A DNA stretch of 64,000 nt from positions 124,001 to 188,000 of the forward strand of contig NW_011887302.1 in assembly GCF_000151315.2 (NCBI RefSeq). The letters run 5' to 3'. Below, in pieces: positions 10,737 to 25,509 of the stretch; position 1 is the stretch's first letter; each line of letters opens with the position of its first letter. Under the pieces are notes generated by a model. That model saw nothing but the letters and a program-made list of their open reading frames with translations. It searched no databases and was not told where the DNA came from. This DNA comes from Capsaspora owczarzaki ATCC 30864 (taxonomy: Eukaryota; Opisthokonta; Filasterea). Position numbers and translations under genes: made by a program.

Positions 10737-12553
10737 GATTTCGTCTCAGAAGGGGCTGGGTTGTTGTTGTTGTTGTTGCTTCTGCTGTTCTTTTGTGGTT
10801 TGGTGAGTGTGAGAATGTGGCTTGTGTGCGTCGCTGCGAAAGTGAGGCGCTTTGCTGCAATTTGTGGTGATTGAAGTGATTTTGGATTTGAAAAAAAAAA
10901 AAAAAAAAAAAGACTAAAGCCAAATTGAGGCGTTGCAATCTGATCAACTGAAATCATTGCGGACGCCGAGATAGCTAAGGGGAGAGAGAGAGATACAATG
11001 TGCTCAATGGCTTAGTGTAGGATGCGCAAAGAAACAAACTGACAAACACGATTTGTCGATCGAAAAGGGCGAAGGTTGAAAATCTCAAGCGAAACCAAAG
11101 ATTCTGAGATGTGACTGAATGAATGAACAATTAAGCGGATTTTCGGTTGCTTCAGTCTGCCTCCTCTAATCATGAATGAATCAACAGAACGCATTCAGGC
11201 TGGTTATCTCGAGCTAGCAGAACTGTTTGATTCGTTTTTGCCGTATTTCTCATCCTGAGGCCGGAATTGCGACCAACCCTCCTCCCGCTCTTGTCCCTGA
11301 ATGAAAACAATGCCGATTAACGACTTGTTTGACTCAAAGCGTTCGCGCATTGAGTGCATCCCAAATTCGGGCTGATTGCATTTTTACTTTCTAACAACTG
11401 AAAAAACGCGTTTGCATGTGTCGGTACGGAGATCAGGATTTTCTGCAATCCAGCAAGAGTCGCTATGCACTAGACCATTCAAGTGATATTCAATGATGAC
11501 AAAAGTGATGGAAGGTCAGCTTCCCAGGCATGTTTTCTGTCCATCTCTATCACTCGAGTGACAGGGTATGATTTCCTCGCTTTCCATCGGCTATTCCCGG
11601 CCCTGGCTGTTCTCCTATAACAACACAATTAATTTTAGCGTACTTTTAACGCAATTGCGGCGCGCTGCACCTCGCATCCAATCTCAATCCACCCTCCTCA
11701 AAAGACGGCGTTGAAGCGCAAACTGTTTTTTCTTTCTTTCCACTCTTTTTTTTTTTTTTTTCGTTTTCAGTAAGGTTTTTTTTTTTTTTTTTTTTTTTTC
11801 CGAGTGCTGCTATTGCGTTTTGTTCGTCGAAGGGCTTTGCGCTTTGCTTGCAAACGACGCCTCCGCCGCGGTTCCTTGCGTTGTACATCCACAGCAAGAG
11901 CACGAACGCAAACGAGCTCCCACATTGCACTGCAGCAACCAACCGAGCGCGAGAGCAACACAACGACTGGTTGGAAGTGAGATCTCGACGTTGTTAGAGA
12001 ACCTCCCCGCCGCCTTCCCCCTCTCGTTGAGCGTCAGAGTGCCGTCACGCTCGTAATGAAGCGCAATGAGCACACGCACCCTTGCTCTGGCACCAACGGC
12101 GTGCGCGGAAGGAGTCCAAGCGCGGGAAGCCTCGCTCAAGTGACTGAGTTTTGCCGCGTCGGCAACTCTTCCCTTCTGCACCATTCGCTTTGGCTGCTGC
12201 CTGTTGGCTCGCTCAGCCGACCTCGCGAAATGTGTGCTTGTTGACAATCCAAAGTCGGCAGCTTTTGGCTTTGGGGTGGTTTTTGACCGTCGGAAGCACC
12301 GCTCAGTTGCACCTGAACGACCCGCCAATGCACTTTCACACACTTGCATCGATTCACACTCACCAACGTTGACTTTCTGGACTTTTGCACTATTGCTTGA
12401 CACAGAAGAGAGAAGAAAAACAAAAAACCCAACCAAACCAAACCAAACTACAAAGACAAGTTCCAAGACACCGCCCAAGAGACACCCGTTCCAGTTTCGT
12501 TTTTGGTTTCGTCTTTGTTGTTGTCGTTGTTGTTTTGGAACCGAGACAAAAAA
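10737..12553. other. Divergent intergenic region, HMGR fusion / TM9SF
   Basis: 1.8 kb between two divergent genes. It contains poly(A)/poly(T) tracts (about 10891-10910, 11747-11800) and otherwise unstructured sequence. Reading both strands I found no convincing gene, tRNA or repeat family. Promoters of both flanking genes, and any 5' UTR introns, should be here. Confidence 0.55.
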
Positions 12554-14876
<2,323 letters not shown>

Positions 14877-14901
<25 letters not shown>

Positions 14902-16853
14902 GGCATTTGTTCTGTGAGGTTTAATGTATTGTTTCTATGATGGAAGTAAAATGTACGATTTTTATGGTAGCTTTGCATGCACGATTCAATCTGGTCCTCT
15001 GCATCAACAAGTTGAAATTGCATTGTTGGAGACCGTACGACATGCCAACTTCCCGCATCGGAAGGTAGCCAGTGGACGGAGCAACCGTACGACATGCCAA
15101 CTTCCCGCATCGGAAGGTAGCCAGTGGACGGAGCAACGACAGCGAGCGTGGGGCCGTCGTCACGAAGTGTGTTTTCCATGAGACGAGGATCGTGATTGAG
15201 CATGTCCTGTGAGCGAAAATAGACAAGCAAACAAACAGACAAACAGACAAACAAACAGACAAACAAACAGACAAACAAACAGACAAACAAACAGACAAAC
15301 AAACAGACAAACAAACAGACAAACAAACAGACAAACAACCAAACAAACAACCAAACAAACAAACAAGTCAGCCGTCACACACTTTCACCCCGCCGTCCTT
15401 GTCGCTCGGAGGGCGCCGTGCTGGTAAACGCGCGAGACTTGACGATGGTCACGGCCCATAAAAAGCGGTCGAGCGACAAGTCCATCTGCTCGATGCGCGC
15501 CGGATACAAGTCACGAAGCTCTCGGTTGACGTGGCGGTAGACGTCCGTCAAATGGGATCGCTCGGCGAGCACGAGATCGAGCATGTTGCGCTCAAAGGAC
15601 GCGCCGACCGCCAACAGTCGTGCGTCAGACCAGAACAATGGCAAAGAATGGTCATCTCCGCGCGGGAGAAGACAAATGTACGGAAACCAGATCGACTCTT
15701 CGCCTTGCGCGTCCTCTGCAAGAATCTTTAACGCCACAGCGAGATGCTCCATGGACAGGGCCGAGTGGAAGGCGATTGGCAGATCCGCGGGAAGCTTGGA
15801 TTCCTTCTCGTAGTCACATCGCGTACCTTCTCGCTGGCCAGCGGCTGCTGCCTTCCGACATTCCGCGGCCATGTCGAGGTTGTCGCCCAGCGTGTCGAAA
15901 AAGTCGGGAAACGTCGTGGCATAGGCCTCGTCACTGGTCAAAAGCAGCGACTTGGGAATGTGCAAGACCGTGTCGTGCGGTTTGACACCTTCAAGCGTCA
16001 CAATCGTGCGACGGCGATGCAGCCCCGGCGTGTCGTACAGCGGGTCTAGCTCTGCTGGGTCGCGGTGGTCGGCGAGCTCGCCATGGCCGCCTTGATCCTG
16101 GGCTTTGTCCAGCTTGCCGCTCAGCAGCGCCTCTCGAAATCGCTTGATTCGCTCTTTGCGTAGCTGGAGACGATCGAGTGCAGCTTTCCTGGCAGCCATG
16201 TACTCTGTCTCTGGCTCGGCGTCCTCGCCCGCAATCCACGGCATGTCAAAGTGTCCGTCAGCCGCGTACTTGATTTCCAACGGCACATGCGAGCCGCCGT
16301 TGGCTCTGACCCAAGCCAGCAAATGTCTGAGCGAGCACTCGTTTGCAGCAATCTGAGCCTCGTTCTGGTCAATCTGGCCATTCTGACTCGGATTCTTGTC
16401 ATTCTGGCTCAGATTCTTGCCATTATGGACTTGACCTTGGCCCGACCGCATCTCGGGCAGTTCCATCTGCTTCCCGTTGTTCTTGAGTGCACCCTTGTTT
16501 GATCCAGATGGTGCGATTGCGGCGGGAACACGGACTGGGATGTGCTCGTCGTGCTGGCGGACGTGCTCGGCTCTGATTTTGCCGCCAAACTCGTCCTGGC
16601 CCAGCCGCGCGCGTGCATGGCGCAGCGACTCCTGGTCGTACGGCGAGTATCGCGCGGGAACGAGCAGCCGGCGTCGTGACAGATCGGCGTCCCAGTCGTG
16701 GGCGACTTGACTGAGCACAATCACAAACGCTGCAAACAGGATCAAATCACAGTGACTGCGGAATTGGCGCCAAATCGGTCGCATTGTCATCATCAGTCCA
16801 TCCACTACAAACAAAGGATGACTGAACAACAACAACAGCAACAGCAACAACAT
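14877..16853 (-). CDS. SET-domain lysine methyltransferase-like protein, membrane anchored
   Basis: RuBisCO-LSMT/SETD3-SETD6 type SET protein. The main exon (about 15380-16853, ~490 residues) starts with a leucine-rich segment and a second hydrophobic helix ([18 protein letters not shown]), suggesting a signal anchor. A Gln/Asn-rich linker is followed by the SET domain: [16 protein letters not shown], the I-SET-like insert with [13 protein letters not shown] and LPLFWS, then [13 protein letters not shown]. The NH motif of the active site (DMLNHDPR) is found only in a second block at 15150-15206, after an intron filled by a 12-bp tandem repeat. Past that motif the reading runs into a 52-bp tandem duplication, is no longer SET-like, and ends at 14877, overlapping the TM9SF stop. 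ATG 16793 or 16784 are alternative starts. The gene may be decaying at its 3' end or misassembled there. Confidence 0.62.
15033..15136. repeat. Perfect 52-bp tandem duplication
   Basis: Two identical 52-bp copies (15033-15084 and 15085-15136). They lie in the putative last exon of the SET gene just after its NHDPR motif. Because 52 is not a multiple of three, the duplication shifts the frame. Confidence 0.95.
15221..15366. repeat. 12-bp tandem repeat (GACAAACAAACA)n
   Basis: About eleven near-perfect units of a 12-bp C/A/G repeat, with degenerate edges (CAAACAACCAAA) at the right. It fills the proposed last intron of the SET gene. Confidence 0.92.
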
Positions 16854-16957
16854 TACGATATCCACGAGGACTGATGATCAATAAAAAAATGGGTTGTGTG
16901 TAATTCGAGTTGAATGGGAAAAAAGACACACACAAAGAGCAAAAGCACAAAATCAAC

Positions 16958-17686
16958 TTAATCCCAGTGTGGCGCCTTCCAGCCATACTTGTGACCGGCC
17001 TCGTACACTTCGGAAATGGTGCTTTCGACGCGGTTTTCAGCTTCAAGCTCCTGGTACTTGCGGTAGAGGAAGAGCGCGCAGCGGGCGTCTTCAATCGAGT
17101 CGTGCATGTCGGCCTGAATGTCAATCTTGAGCAAGTACCAGCAGAGGAATCGCAAAGACACCTTGCGCTGCCGCTTGCGGCTGTACAGCTCAACAGTGTC
17201 AATGATTTGGTCTGGAGGAACCAGGAGGTTGATGACACGAAAGTCCTTCTGCAGGCCATGGCCGACAAACTTGACGCCAGCATCAACCAGGTACCGCAGT
17301 TTAACGTACGCCGCCTTCAACGTGGTAACGTGCTTGGTCGAAATCGCAGCATCGAGATCGCCAGGCTTGATGCCTGAATACTTGGTCAGGTAGTCAGAGA
17401 CTTGCTCGGACGTCGAAATGTAGTCATCAATCAACGGGATGCCTTCCAGCGGTCCTTGACCACGCACCACCGAGACGCGAGCCAGGTGGAACTGTGCGAG
17501 CTTGAGGGTTGACTTCGAGCCGTCGCTGCGCAGCTGGGCTTCTTCTGGGTTGAGCGAAACGAATTCGGCATCAATAGCCACCAGTTGACCGCTGGCCGGG
17601 ATTTCATTGGGCGCCAATGGGGTGAATGTGGGAGGGTGCATGTTGCGTCGCGACTGAGCGGCAGCCAACTGTTGTTGTTGTTGTTG

Positions 17687-17728
<42 letters not shown>

Positions 17729-20700
17729 TTGTTGTTGTTGCTGCTGTTGCTGTTGCTGCTGCTGTTGCGCTGCCACGGACAGACCCAATGGCCCAGCGTG
17801 CTTGCGCACCGTTTGAGCAGTTGCGTGCGTGCTGGCGACACCACCTGCGCCACTCTCATGGAAGACAGCCAGAGTCAGCGGCGATCGAATGGGGGCATCC
17901 AGCAGGAACAGGTCGCGGCGAACATAGATGAGCGAGCACGGTTGCTTCCACGCGCTGTAGAAAGTCGTCGCCTCCAGTTCGGAGCTCTCGTGCACCGAAA
18001 AGTCATTGAACAACATCCACCGGGACGGCTTCATGGTCCAGACTTGGGCGGGATCGAGTCGGAAACGGCGCATGTACTCTTCGGCGACACACACGTGAGA
18101 CACCAGATGGCCAGATGGCGAGTCCTCGTCTTTGATCAATACCACCGTTGCCACGAGCAGGTAGTCGGCGCTCGATGCGTTGGCAGCAGCACTGGCCGCG
18201 GCAGCTTTGTCCTCAGCGCTCAAAGGTGTGACGGTGTTGCTCTGCATGGCTTGGCTGACGGGTATCTCACTCACGCAGACACCACGACCGCGCTTGGCAG
18301 CAGAGCCACCACCCTCCGCGGCCGTGGGCAGGGTGAGCTTCAAGGCACTGGGCACACTGGGAATTGGATCGGTTGAAACGGCGGGATGAGAAGAGTGGTG
18401 GTGATGGTCATCGTGTCCAGCAAGAGTAGCAGTCGTAGCCGTAGCAGCCTTGTTGTCAGCCTCCGATCCAGACTCGTCTGCAAATAGCTGCCGGCGCGCT
18501 TCGCGTTCGGCTCGACGATCTGCAGCAGCGCGCAGGTTGGCAGCGTGCCGAGCTGCATGACCCTTTTCGAGGGCCGACCAGTAGTCGGCGCCACCTTCCT
18601 TGTCAGCAGCCATGTTCAGGGCGAGGACGAACGGAAGATTCGTAAGCGACCGCGTTTGCTCGCTCAGCGAGAATTTGTTGCATCGGTCGCACCAAGCCTT
18701 GGTGGTCTGCTCGCGGCGCAACGAATCCTCAATGATGGAGACGAATGGTCGCACGTGAGCTGCGCGAGAAGGTGTCAAGGCCGGGGCCGCAGCTGCTGAA
18801 GCGTTCGCACCAGTGGTGGAGCCGCCTACTCCTGTTGCCGACACCGAGGTGGGAGACGGCGGATAGATAAGGTCGAAAATGAACGTTTCCGTTGCCTTGA
18901 CCTGATCTGCTCCGCAGGTACAGCGAGTGTGGGTGTCCACGACCGATCCAAAGGCCTGGCGAATGATGGAGACGGCCGGCGCGGGAGAGTTGGACGCGAC
19001 AAGCGACGGCGTGGTTGGCAGCAAGTCTTGGTGCGCCTGCTGAAGCGCAAACCGCAAAAAGCTCTGAATCAGACGTGCCAAGTTGGCCTTGGCGGAGGCA
19101 AATTCATCAGCAAGCAGCAGACCAAGTGCCGACGCTTGCGGCACGTTGCGCAGTGCGCGAATCAAATTGTTTGCTTGGCAGGTGCCGCCAATGGACATGT
19201 CGAGCATGTGGAACAGGAAGGCCAGTTCGCACGCAATGCACGCATCCTTCCAGCACAGGTGGTTTTGCAGATGGGAGCGCAGAGGCCCCAGAAAGTACAA
19301 GACTTGCAAGACTGGGTTGCAGTAGGCGTTCGGGCTCTGTGCCTCGAGACCGCTAAACACGGTTGAATTGTAGTCGCCAAAATCAATGTCCTCCATGCCC
19401 ATGCGCGTGTACTTGACCTCCACCTTTCTGTACTTTGGTGGTACGATCGAGCGGTACAGGACAGACTCGTCCAAGCCAGATGAGGAGTAGGAGGAGGAGG
19501 AGGAGGAGGAGGACGATTGCCCGCCCAACAGTCGTCGATCGCGAGCGGGTGACGAAAGCGCCCCACGACGAGCTGTTGCAGGACCAATTCGAGCAAGCCT
19601 CCCGGCTTGGGCCGCATTGGCGCTACCCGCCGAGTTGCGACCGGCGGCACGAAGCATGCCCTGGCCGATGGGATCAATCCAGTAGCGCGGATAGACGGTC
19701 TGGTTACGTCGGCGGACGGTCGGTTCGTTTGGAGAGTAGCCGACAAAGTCGACCACGCGCATGGCGCGAAGAATACTGTCGTCGATCGGCACAGGAGGTC
19801 GTCGCACAATGACTGTTTTCGACACTGGCCAATCCGAGCTGAGGGTGTCGCTCGACGGGAATGGCATGCCAATCGAGGCAAGCGGCACCGAGGTGTCCTC
19901 GACGGCCAGGGGCACAGCGCCGTCATAGAGCGAGAGAGCGTCTTGCCCGGGATGCTCGGTCTCACGCGAAAACTCATTCACCTGGACGCCGTCAAGTGAT
20001 TCGAGCAGCTGCCCTTCGGGCGTGTAGAGGGAGTAGTCCATGGGAATGGGCTCGCCATTTTCGTCGTACTGCTGCGGCCCTTGGTATGCTTGCTGCTCGT
20101 CCCACACATTGTCGGCAACGAGCGCCGGCACCCACTCGCTCACCATTCCGGAAGAGTCACCGAACGCGAGCAGCTGGCACGAGGCCGACACGTCCAGTGC
20201 CGTGCAGTAGGACTCGTTCGTGTCCATGGCCAGCTTGCCGTAGAAGAGCGGCGGTGCAGCAGTACCAGAAGCATCGTACGCAGACACTGTACCCGAAGCC
20301 GAAACAACGACGATGCGCGACGAGAACTTTGACAAGAAGCGCAGGCGGTGCGCTCCGGTGGGGAAGCTGATGGGGGCTGTCGAGCGCATGTTGCGCAGAT
20401 CATACACTTTGATGAAGGGATCGGCATACAGGTTGTTTCCGCCTCGGAACGAGTAACCGCACGCAGCAAGCAGGTTTCCGCAGACATCAAAGTCGGAAAC
20501 CGGCCCGGTGAATGCCGTGAACTGATGCTCCTGCGCTCAAAAGCAGTGACGACACATGAACAAAGCAGAGGGTGATTCCCGATGCATCAAAGAAAAAAAA
20601 GTGAGTGTTTGAGTGGTGAGTGAGTAACTGAGAATTGTTCGCATTGGCGCTCAGACGAGCGTCGCTTTCGCTCGTTCGCTCGTTTCGCTCGTTCCCTCGT

Positions 20701-21357
20701 TTCGCGTTGTGCACCTACCACTTTGAGCGACTTTGGATCTCGCAGTTGCAGCACTCCTTGGGTTGTCCCGGCGCACAGGAAGCGGGCCTTGCGCAGGGCA
20801 GTGATGCCCGCTGGAGTGCCATTGCTCGGGTCTATAACACCTGCGTCGAGCTCCTTGACGACGCGCTGCTTGTGGAGATCTGCAATGAGCATTGTCGGCT
20901 GCGATCCAGCAAGCACAAAGCTGGCCGACTGAGCGGCGCTGACTTGGGACATGCATGAGAGGGACTGCATTGCGTCGGTCGCGAGGGAGAGCAGCGGGAC
21001 GCCGCCGCGCGACGCAACGACCAGCGCGTCCTGGCCAAGCACGGCAACGCCATTGTCGATCGGCTGCAGCTGGACGACGGGCTGGTGCTGGAGCTGGAGC
21101 TGCACGCCACCGCCATGGGGATGCTGCTGCTGCTCGGCCGCTCGCTGCTGCGCCTGTGCCTGGGTCAGCGAGCGCCGCGTCAGGGGCTCGAACGAGGCAT
21201 AGCGCTCGAGGGTCGGGAACAGGTACCCCGTCACGCGCCCGCTCGCCGAGGCAGACCAGAGCATCTCCTCTGCAGCGTCGAACGCAATGGACGTCGTTCC
21301 CGAGCCAAGCAGATCGTACTCGCGCCGCAGCTCGGCATAAGCACAATCACTCCCCAT
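16958..21357 (-). CDS. PAN2: PAN2 poly(A)-specific deadenylase catalytic subunit
   Basis: Catalytic subunit of the Pan2-Pan3 complex that trims mRNA poly(A) tails in the cytoplasm. Two exons, 20719-21357 and 16958-20530, sum to 4212 nt, giving 1403 residues. Order: N-terminal WD-repeat propeller (residues ~1-380), linker that binds Pan3, an inactive ubiquitin-hydrolase-like domain (GLEAQSPNAYCNPVLQVLYF, HLCWKDACIACELAFLFHMLD), and a C-terminal DEDD exonuclease. The exonuclease has VAIDAEFVSL, KPGDLD, FVGHGLQKDF and HDSIEDARCALFLY, so the acidic residues and His are intact. A run of about 32 glutamines (17671-17767) sits between the ubiquitin-hydrolase-like and exonuclease domains; fungi and animals lack it as far as I recall. 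The start ATG at 21355-21357 lies directly in front of the propeller. The 3' end is only about 100 bp from the SET gene start. Confidence 0.95.
17671..17767 (-). repeat. (CAG/CAA)n polyglutamine tract in PAN2
   Basis: Mixed CAG and CAA codons, read on the minus strand, code about 32 consecutive glutamines. Codon mixing suggests an older, partly stabilised repeat rather than a pure expanding CAG tract. Confidence 0.93.
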
Positions 21358-21615
21358 TTGAAAAAAATGGAACGAATCAAATGATATTGGAGGGAGTTTG
21401 TGGAGTGGGGTTGGGGTGCGGGGGGCGAACGGAAGATAGAGAAAGGGAAAAGACAAAACGACTGAGAACGAATACGAATTTGGAAGCATTCTGAGAGTAC
21501 ATGGATGGATAAATGTCGATTGTATTCGTTTGATCAGTCAAACAGTGACGGACAATCCATTGCTCCACCAACACACACACACACACTCTTTGATAAGAAG
21601 CAGCGCCGGCCTCGA

Positions 21616-22388
21616 TTACGCCTTGCTCGGGGAGTCGCCACTCGCCTTAGATGCGAGCATGAGGGCGATCGCCACAATCGGGATGTGGATCAAGATGCCC
21701 ACGATTTGAAGGGCAAAGCCAGGGCCGTTGTCGGGACTCTCGGGAGATCCAGCATTCTCCAGCAGGTCTTCGACATACTTGCGGTGAATACCGAGACCGA
21801 TAGAGCCGAACAGAATGACCAGGAAGGCACACACGGTCGCGAGCAAGTAGGGAAGCTTTTGGTTTGTCTTCATCCCGACGAGTCCCAGGAAGAAGACGGT
21901 AATGCTGCTCACGAGTGCGGCCGCCGTCAGCACAAGACCACCACGGATCATCGAATCGAAGGTGAATGGGACTCCGGGAAGCTCCAAGGCTGTTCAGTAA
22001 GTAGCAGCGCACACACAAGTACACAAACATTCACAACAACATCAACAACATCACAACAATAGCTTGGTGAGACCACAAAAACCGACAAACAACGCCTCAT
22101 GCTTAAGACTTCATCAGAAGCGCCAGCTTACAATCCCAGTAGCTGAGGGTCATTGAATCGCTGCCCACAACAGCCGCAACGCGGTTAAAGTAAAAGTCAA
22201 TCGATGCGCCGGGGATTTGGGAGACCGGGACGCCTTGCGCGGCACCCAAGAAAATAGTGCCGACAGCGGCTCCAATTGGCAGCAGGAAAGCTGCGAATGA
22301 AAACAAACAAACAAAAGTGAATCAATGTGCAAAGTGAGTGAAAATTCAAACAGGAATCGAAACGATGAAAAAGTGCAACGAGAAACAT
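21616..22388 (-). CDS. Small four-helix membrane protein, family unknown
   Basis: Two exons are solid: 22132-22290 and 21616-21989, joined in frame at YWD|SLELPG. The product has four hydrophobic helices (FLLPIGAAVGTIFLGAA; GLVLTAAALVSSITVFFLG; YLLATVCAFLVILFGSIGL; FALQIVGILIHIPIVAIALML). A longer loop between helices 1 and 2 and a short polar tail follow (ends DSPSKA). This layout resembles claudin/PMP22-like or fungal Sur7-like tetraspan proteins, but I recognise no family motif, so this is topology only. The first coding exon must end in phase 1. Candidates are an ATG at 22388 (good A-rich context, ~60-bp intron) or one near 22666. I give the nearer one with low confidence. It lies between PAN2 and the glutathione transferase on the same strand. 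Confidence 0.55.
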
Positions 22389-24080
22389 TTTCTTGGCTTT
22401 TGTTCAAAATAAATATTGTTGGGATGCGAATTCAAAAAACGAGTCCACAACAAGAAAACTCAACAAAAACAAAAAAAAAAAAAAAAAAAAAAAAAACCAA
22501 AACAAAAACAAGAAAAAAAAATTCAAAACAAAAACAAGAATTTTTTTTTCAAAATCCCATCCTTTTTCTTCTTCTGGCGTTCGCTCTAACTTTGCTCTAA
22601 CTTTGCGATCGATCGCTCGACTCTCTGAAGCACAATAAAACAAACCAGAGTCACGATCACGAGTCATCACTCACGCAAGCGCAGTGCGTTGTGATGAAGC
22701 ACACCCATCACACTGAGTCATGATGTTTTGTGTGCCACAAAAACACACGGTGTGTCGTCACTTTCCCTCCCTCCCCCTGCTCGAACATTCCACCCCAACC
22801 ACCCTCAACGCATCCGCATCAAAGAAGCACACAAACCGGCTCATCACCCAGCCGAGGGACGGGATTCGCGCTCAAAAGCGCAGCTGCTGACGTGGTTTGG
22901 GAAAATCGGATGCGAAAACGATGCAAATCAATGCGAAAAAAAAAAGAAAAAAAAAAAAGGAGGCGTAGCTCTCGTTCAAGTACCCCAACCCACAACGTCA
23001 CTGCACGGCACGGCGCTTTGCAGTCCGGATTCAAAGTCCATTTGACACACAACCCCCTCCGCATCAGCAGATCTGATGGCGGATGGACGCCCGTTTGCTG
23101 CTTGAACTGCCAGAAACAAACTGTTGCATTTTTGTGCTGTTTTGTTCCCATTCCAGTACCCCACACATATTCCGCATTCCCGACCTCGCTCCCCGCTCGC
23201 GTCACCCCTCCCCCCGTCTCGGTGTTTGCTTTGGCAATCGACAATGCCACGTCATTGCATCTGCGTTCGTAATAACTTACACATTTGCGGAGAAAATGAT
23301 TTCTTTCAAAAAACAAAAAAGAGTGATTTTTTTTTTCGATATCGTTCGATTTCTTGTTTGGGCTTTTTCTTGGTTTTTGTTTGTTGTGGACTGTTCGTTT
23401 TAATTTCCATCGTGATTTGAAAAACAACAGTCCGTTCGCTTTCTGCCAAGACAGACCTAGCCACAGAGACAGGCGCAGAGAGACAGAGCAGAGAACAGGC
23501 GCAGAACAAGAGCAGAACACTTGGCACTCTGGAGCACTCCACCGTTCCAAGCGCATCGACAGGGTTGGGGGTGTGGATGAGCACCCCCTCAGCGAACTCG
23601 GAGTCCCGTGCAACCGAAAATCGCCGATTTCGCAGTGTGGCACAAGGTTTGCTCCTCATTGGATTTGTTTTTGTTTAATTTTCAATTTACTTTTTAAATT
23701 TCTTGCTTTCAGAGCGGCTGTTTGCTCCCCTGACGACTGTGTACAGCTTGCACTACAAGCAGCAGCAGCAGCAGCAGCACTTGTAAAAGCGACACTCATT
23801 CGCTTGTTTTGATCGGGTCTGAACATAGAGACCTGCAATTCGGCTGTTTTGCTCTCCCTGAACATAGAGACCTGCAATTCGGCTGTTTTGCTCTCCCGAC
23901 GATCACATCCGTCCGCATGACGATTCGAAAATCACTTTATTCAATTTCTTCCATTTGTCTTTTTTTTTTTTTTTTGTTTGCAACAGTGTTATGGATTGAT
24001 GTCGATATGCACAAGTGAAGTCGCTTGTTTCCCTATTATTACTCGCATCTTCGTGGAACAAGCTCTGATCATAACATTTT
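22389..24080. other. Intergenic region with A-runs and a 39-bp duplication
   Basis: About 1.7 kb, rich in poly(A) (22470-22495, 22936-22959) and TTTG-like sequence. Two short TGACGTGG/CCACGTCA motifs occur near 22886 and 23249. A CAG run lies at 23759-23780, and a perfect 39-bp tandem duplication at 23819-23896. No coding region is supported on either strand. Confidence 0.55.
23819..23896. repeat. Perfect 39-bp tandem duplication
   Basis: Two identical copies, 23819-23857 and 23858-23896, in noncoding sequence downstream of the glutathione transferase gene. Confidence 0.93.
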
Positions 24081-25509
24081 TTACTTGGAGAAAGGAGTCA
24101 CAGTCAGACCCTTCTGGAAGGCTGGGCGGGCAAACAGACGGGCAACCCAGGCATTCACGTTCTTGAACTCGTCCAGCTTCAAGTGCTCGCGACCGGCATA
24201 GCCAGTGTCGAGGCAGCGCACCCACGGGGCGGTGGCAATGTCAGCGATCGTCAGCTCGTTGCCGACAAGGTAGTCATGGCCTTCGAGCTGCTTCTCAAGG
24301 ACGCCCAGCAGACGGCGAGCCTCCGTCGTGTAGCGGTTGATGGCGTACTCGATCTTTTCCGGCGCGTACTTGTAAAAGTGGCCGAATTGGCTGAGGGGTG
24401 TTGTGAGAATCAAAAAGCGCATGCATATGATGATTGATGTGAGTGGTCGTCGATCGTGTCTCTCCTTTGTGTAAGTTTGAAGGAGGCGACAACCAACAAC
24501 ACTCTGAGACGGGCAACTCGAACTTGGCTTACCCAAACATGGGACCGACGCCGGCCATCTGGAAGAAGAGCCACTGGATGACCTCGAGGCGCTGACGAGC
24601 ATCCTTGGGCAAGAGCTTGCCAGTCTTCTCGGCGAGGTGCAGCAGAATGGCACCCGACTCGAAGACGGGCGTTTCCTGGCCGTCCACAGTGTCGACGATG
24701 GCCGGGATCTTTGAGTTTGGGTTGACGCGCTTGAACTCGGGCGTGAACTGATCGCCGCTCATAATGTTGATCGTGTGTGCCTCGTACGGCAGACCGAGTT
24801 CCTCGAGCGCAATGGCGACCTAGCAGATGACACAGAGCAGAGAGCGACGTGAGCGTTTTTCAAATGTTCCGTTTTGAACGCGAATTCACTCAGTCCCACT
24901 GAGGTCAGGGTCAGGGGGAGAGTCCGACCTGCCAGACCAACAACTCCCTCACACACACACACACACGCAAGCACATAGATGTGTGCACACGGCATTGAAC
25001 GCGACGCGGTTGGGGGAAACTGTGCAAAACGTTGTCGGAGGTTTAAGATTTGAAAAAATCTCCGTGCTCGTTGTTGTTGCGTTCTCGCGCTCTGCGCTCT
25101 CATGCCACTCGTCCCACTGCAGAGTGTGGGGGAGTAGAATGACGAGCTTGTCACGGGTGGGGTTTACCTTCTGGCCGTTGGGGGTGGCGAGCGAGTAGAG
25201 CTGGATTGGCTTGGACATCATGGTGCTGGTTGTTCGTGTTGATTTGCTTGACTGTGGAACTGCAGTAGTCGTGGAAAGAGACTGAGCTCGGACTGGCGGC
25301 GGATTTGGATGGGTCGGTTGCTTATGAAGCTGACGGAATAATACGCCGTGTTGCGGTGGTGCGGAACAATGCGAGGCAGACCTCGTCGTCACGGCCGCGG
25401 CGGAGGCCAGGTTTGCACGGCCGATCCTCGTCACAGTGAGCAGCGTCCCAGTCGCAGTGGCCGCTGCTGCGGGAATGACTCGACCACCAGCACGACAAGC
25501 GAGAAGCAT
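24081..25509 (-). CDS. Ure2/YfcG-type glutathione S-transferase, probably mitochondrial
   Basis: Glutathione-dependent transferase or disulfide reductase. Three exons (25168-25509, 24533-24819, 24081-24390) sum to 939 nt, giving 312 residues. The thioredoxin-fold half has [15 protein letters not shown] (the TPNG motif at the glutathione site of Ure2p/YfcG/YghU proteins), [27 protein letters not shown] and [14 protein letters not shown]. The helical C-terminal half has [28 protein letters not shown]. The first 96 codons before the MMSKPIQLY start are Arg/Ala/Ser/Thr-rich with almost no acids ([13 protein letters not shown]..., [10 protein letters not shown]), as in a mitochondrial presequence. 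The in-frame second ATG at 25221 would give a 216-residue cytosolic form of normal family length. The gene is divergent from TFIIS. Confidence 0.9.

Noticed and set aside
12503-12553. Longer TM9SF N-terminus
   Set aside because: It begins with TTG, not ATG; the ATG at 12554 or 12599 keeps a good signal peptide.
15221-15366. CRISPR-like array
   Set aside because: Contiguous 12-bp repeat without unique spacers, in a eukaryotic intron.
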